From the NCBI GenBank assembly GCA_964351745.1, contig CAYGPI010000063.1, positions 1 through 16,130 of the forward strand: a DNA stretch of 16,130 nucleotides, written 5' to 3'. Source of the DNA: CAYNJF01 sp964351745 (GTDB lineage: Bacteria; Pseudomonadota; Gammaproteobacteria; Berkiellales; Berkiellaceae). The number at the start of each line of letters is the position of its first letter. Position 1 is the first letter of the stretch. A model generated the notes under the pieces. It did no database searches. It was not told where the DNA came from and was given only the letters and a program-made list of their open reading frames with translations. The position numbers and the translations under genes were made by a program. Below are positions 14,692 through 16,130 of this stretch, one piece after another.

Positions 14692-15516
14692 TTAAGTCAC
14701 TTGTTGGGATAGGGCCCGGATGACAGATTGTGTCTCCGGCTTTTTATCAAACCAAAACTCAAAGCCTAAAGCACCTTGCTCAACAAGCATCCCTAAACCA
14801 TCCACGGCATGACGAGCTCCCCGTAGTTTCGCGTGCTGCGTCAAAGGTGTTTGGCCAGTTTCAGAATACATTAAATCGTAAACAAAACTGTCAACGAACA
14901 TAAAATCTGGGATAGGTAACAGATCCTGATTCAAGCTTGATGATGTAGCATTGATAATCACATCTATTTTTTGGTCGAGAACATCCAGACGCTCAAAATC
15001 CATAGGCACAAGATTATCTCTATCAAACTCATCACAAAGATTAATAGCCCTTTCAAAGGTACGATTGGCAAGATAAACCATGTTGGGGTTTTGATCTAGC
15101 AAAGGACCTAAGAGACCTCTAGCACCGCCACCAGCACCTAACAAAAGGATGGTTTGGTGCTCTAATGGTTGATGATGATTCACCGTGAGATCTTGAACAA
15201 ATCCAGCCCCATCAGTGTTTGTGCCCAATAATTGCTCGTCTTGCCATTTCAAGGTGTTCACAGATTTGGCCAGATTCGCTGCATCTGTCACTTTTGTACA
15301 AAGCTCAAATGCATGCTCTTTTAATGGCACCGTAACATTCGCGCCTATGCCACCATAACTATAAAATTCCGTTAACATTTGGCTAAAAACTTCTTTGCTT
15401 GCATGCGTTTTCGTATACAGCAAATCAATACCAAACTGCTGAGCAAAGGCATAATGCAATATGGGAGAAAGACTATGCTCGATGGGATCACCAAAAACTG
15501 TTAAATGTATGCTCAT
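14692..15516 (-). CDS. aroE: Shikimate dehydrogenase AroE
   Basis: Reduces 3-dehydroshikimate to shikimate with NADPH in the pathway to aromatic amino acids. The 274-residue product has the substrate-binding SLSP motif (15-18), catalytic K66 in GANVTVPLK, and D102 in NTDGAGF. The nucleotide-binding loop is LLGAGGGARG. NRT and its arginine fit NADPH preference, and DGLGMLVEQG near the C-terminus is another AroE hallmark. It is the usual AroE length (E. coli 272). TGGTGG lies seven bases before the ATG. It is convergent with yrdA, with 18 bases between stops and no strong terminator. The DUF2165 gene precedes it on the same strand by 47 bases, so the two may share a transcript. Confidence 0.96.
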   Translation of the reverse strand: MSIHLTVFGDPIEHSLSPILHYAFAQQFGIDLLYTKTHASKEVFSQMLTEFYSYGGIGANVTVPLKEHAFELCTKVTDAANLAKSVNTLKWQDEQLLGTNTDGAGFVQDLTVNHHQPLEHQTILLLGAGGGARGLLGPLLDQNPNMVYLANRTFERAINLCDEFDRDNLVPMDFERLDVLDQKIDVIINATSSSLNQDLLPIPDFMFVDSFVYDLMYSETGQTPLTQHAKLRGARHAVDGLGMLVEQGALGFEFWFDKKPETQSVIRALSQQVT

Positions 15517-15563
15517 GATACGACCACCATATTTTTTAAAATGAACAACCTATTGAATTTGTA

Positions 15564-16052
15564 CTACTGAGCCTTTTCAGGCAAAACCCAAAGAATGGTT
15601 ACAAGTCCAACAAAACTAAGATAGGGCGTCACTGCACGAACTGAATTAAAAGTTTGTGATTGCCAGCTTGCAAAATATTGGCCGCCTATCGCCACAAACA
15701 CCAGCGAAAATAAAATCAACAGTAACAACAAGCCAATCGTAATCATTTCTTTAGATTTAGAAAACAAAATAGGATCATGGATGCTTTTTAAAGACTGAAT
15801 AACCCCTATCCATAGAATAACTGCAGAAATAACTTCCCAAATAATGATGGTTATAAAAGCTGCATGATGAAGGATCGGACTAAAAACAGCTCTTTCAATG
15901 TTCACTTTTTCAAAGACATGCTCCATACGCATGATTTGAGAAAGATAATTAAAATTAATAGAGTATTCAAAAATATTAGACAGAGCCACCATTGAGATAT
16001 AAATCGCAACTGATGCAGCCAAACAGATTTTAAGGAGACGGATTGTCTTCAT
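15564..16052 (-). CDS. DUF2165 family small integral membrane protein
   Basis: A 162-residue protein with four predicted membrane helices (about 7-27, 62-88, 103-125, 139-157). The pattern matches the DUF2165 family: NIFEYSINFNYLSQIMRME after helix 1, a conserved LHHAAF at the start of helix 2, IIIWEVISAVILWIG, and VAIGGQYFASWQSQTFNS after helix 3. The family sits in the inner membrane and its function is unknown. The ATG at 16052 lacks a clear ribosome binding site. A strong terminator for the preceding minus-strand gene ends only about 25 bases upstream, so its own promoter would overlap that terminator; TAAAAT near 16068-16073 (minus strand) is a possible -10. aroE follows 47 bases downstream. 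Confidence 0.9.
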   Translation of the reverse strand: MKTIRLLKICLAASVAIYISMVALSNIFEYSINFNYLSQIMRMEHVFEKVNIERAVFSPILHHAAFITIIIWEVISAVILWIGVIQSLKSIHDPILFSKSKEMITIGLLLLLILFSLVFVAIGGQYFASWQSQTFNSVRAVTPYLSFVGLVTILWVLPEKAQ

Positions 16053-16077
16053 TTTTCATGATCATTTTATTTTAGGC

Positions 16078-16113
16078 AAAAAAAAAGCCTTAAAGATAAC
16101 TCTTTAAGGCTTT
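16078..16113 (-). terminator. Rho-independent terminator of a minus-strand gene beyond the window
   Basis: A perfect 13-bp stem (AAAGCCTTAAAGA / TCTTTAAGGCTTT) with a TAAC loop is followed on the minus strand by nine T. It therefore terminates a minus-strand gene whose end lies to the right of the window, and it insulates the DUF2165 gene from it. Confidence 0.92.
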
Positions 16114-16130
16114 CCCAAATTAAACGCCTG

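Overview
The window reads as a moderately AT-rich chromosomal segment of a gammaproteobacterium, probably near the Legionellales (Legionella/Coxiella-like). This rests on recognisable ribosome modulation factor (Rmf), oligopeptidase A (PrlC/OpdA), glutathione reductase (Gor), a YrdA-type gamma-carbonic anhydrase next to aroE, and a ComF gene divergent from bioB. Placement within the class is inference; the window holds no rRNA, tRNA or other marker. I see no IS element, CRISPR array or phage gene.

Left third (1-4713), mostly minus strand. An unknown 110-aa gene lies downstream of a membrane-anchored, divergent DUF924 protein. Facing away from these is a small VOC/glyoxalase-fold gene with a strong terminator. 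Convergent on that terminator is a probable three-gene minus-strand unit: comF, an unrecognised cysteine-free 587-aa protein, and a 109-aa J-domain protein whose start codon overlaps the preceding stop (TAATG). The C-terminus of the 587-aa protein resembles the C-terminal target domain of type I-secreted proteins, although it has no RTX repeats.

Middle (4714-10100), plus strand. bioB and bioC overlap by 8 bases and supply two steps of biotin synthesis, but bioF, bioH and bioD do not follow. Instead there is an unknown 195-aa gene with its own likely promoter, then an 844-aa GH13 (alpha-amylase superfamily) protein. That protein keeps the catalytic Asp/Glu/Asp set, carries a coiled-coil-like insertion and has no signal peptide. 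The unit ends in a strong bidirectional terminator shared with rmf.

Right third (10101-16130). rmf and prlC are on the minus strand, with a 368-bp spacer between them holding a heptamer repeat and a long hairpin. gor and yrdA form a tight plus-strand pair. aroE and a four-helix DUF2165 membrane protein are on the minus strand, and a strong minus-strand terminator at the right edge closes a gene outside the window.

Most genes are housekeeping: biotin, shikimate and glutathione metabolism, peptide turnover and ribosome hibernation. The stretches most worth attention are the 587-aa/J-domain pair, the 195-aa/GH13 pair inserted where the rest of a biotin operon might be expected, and the unusual DUF924 protein.
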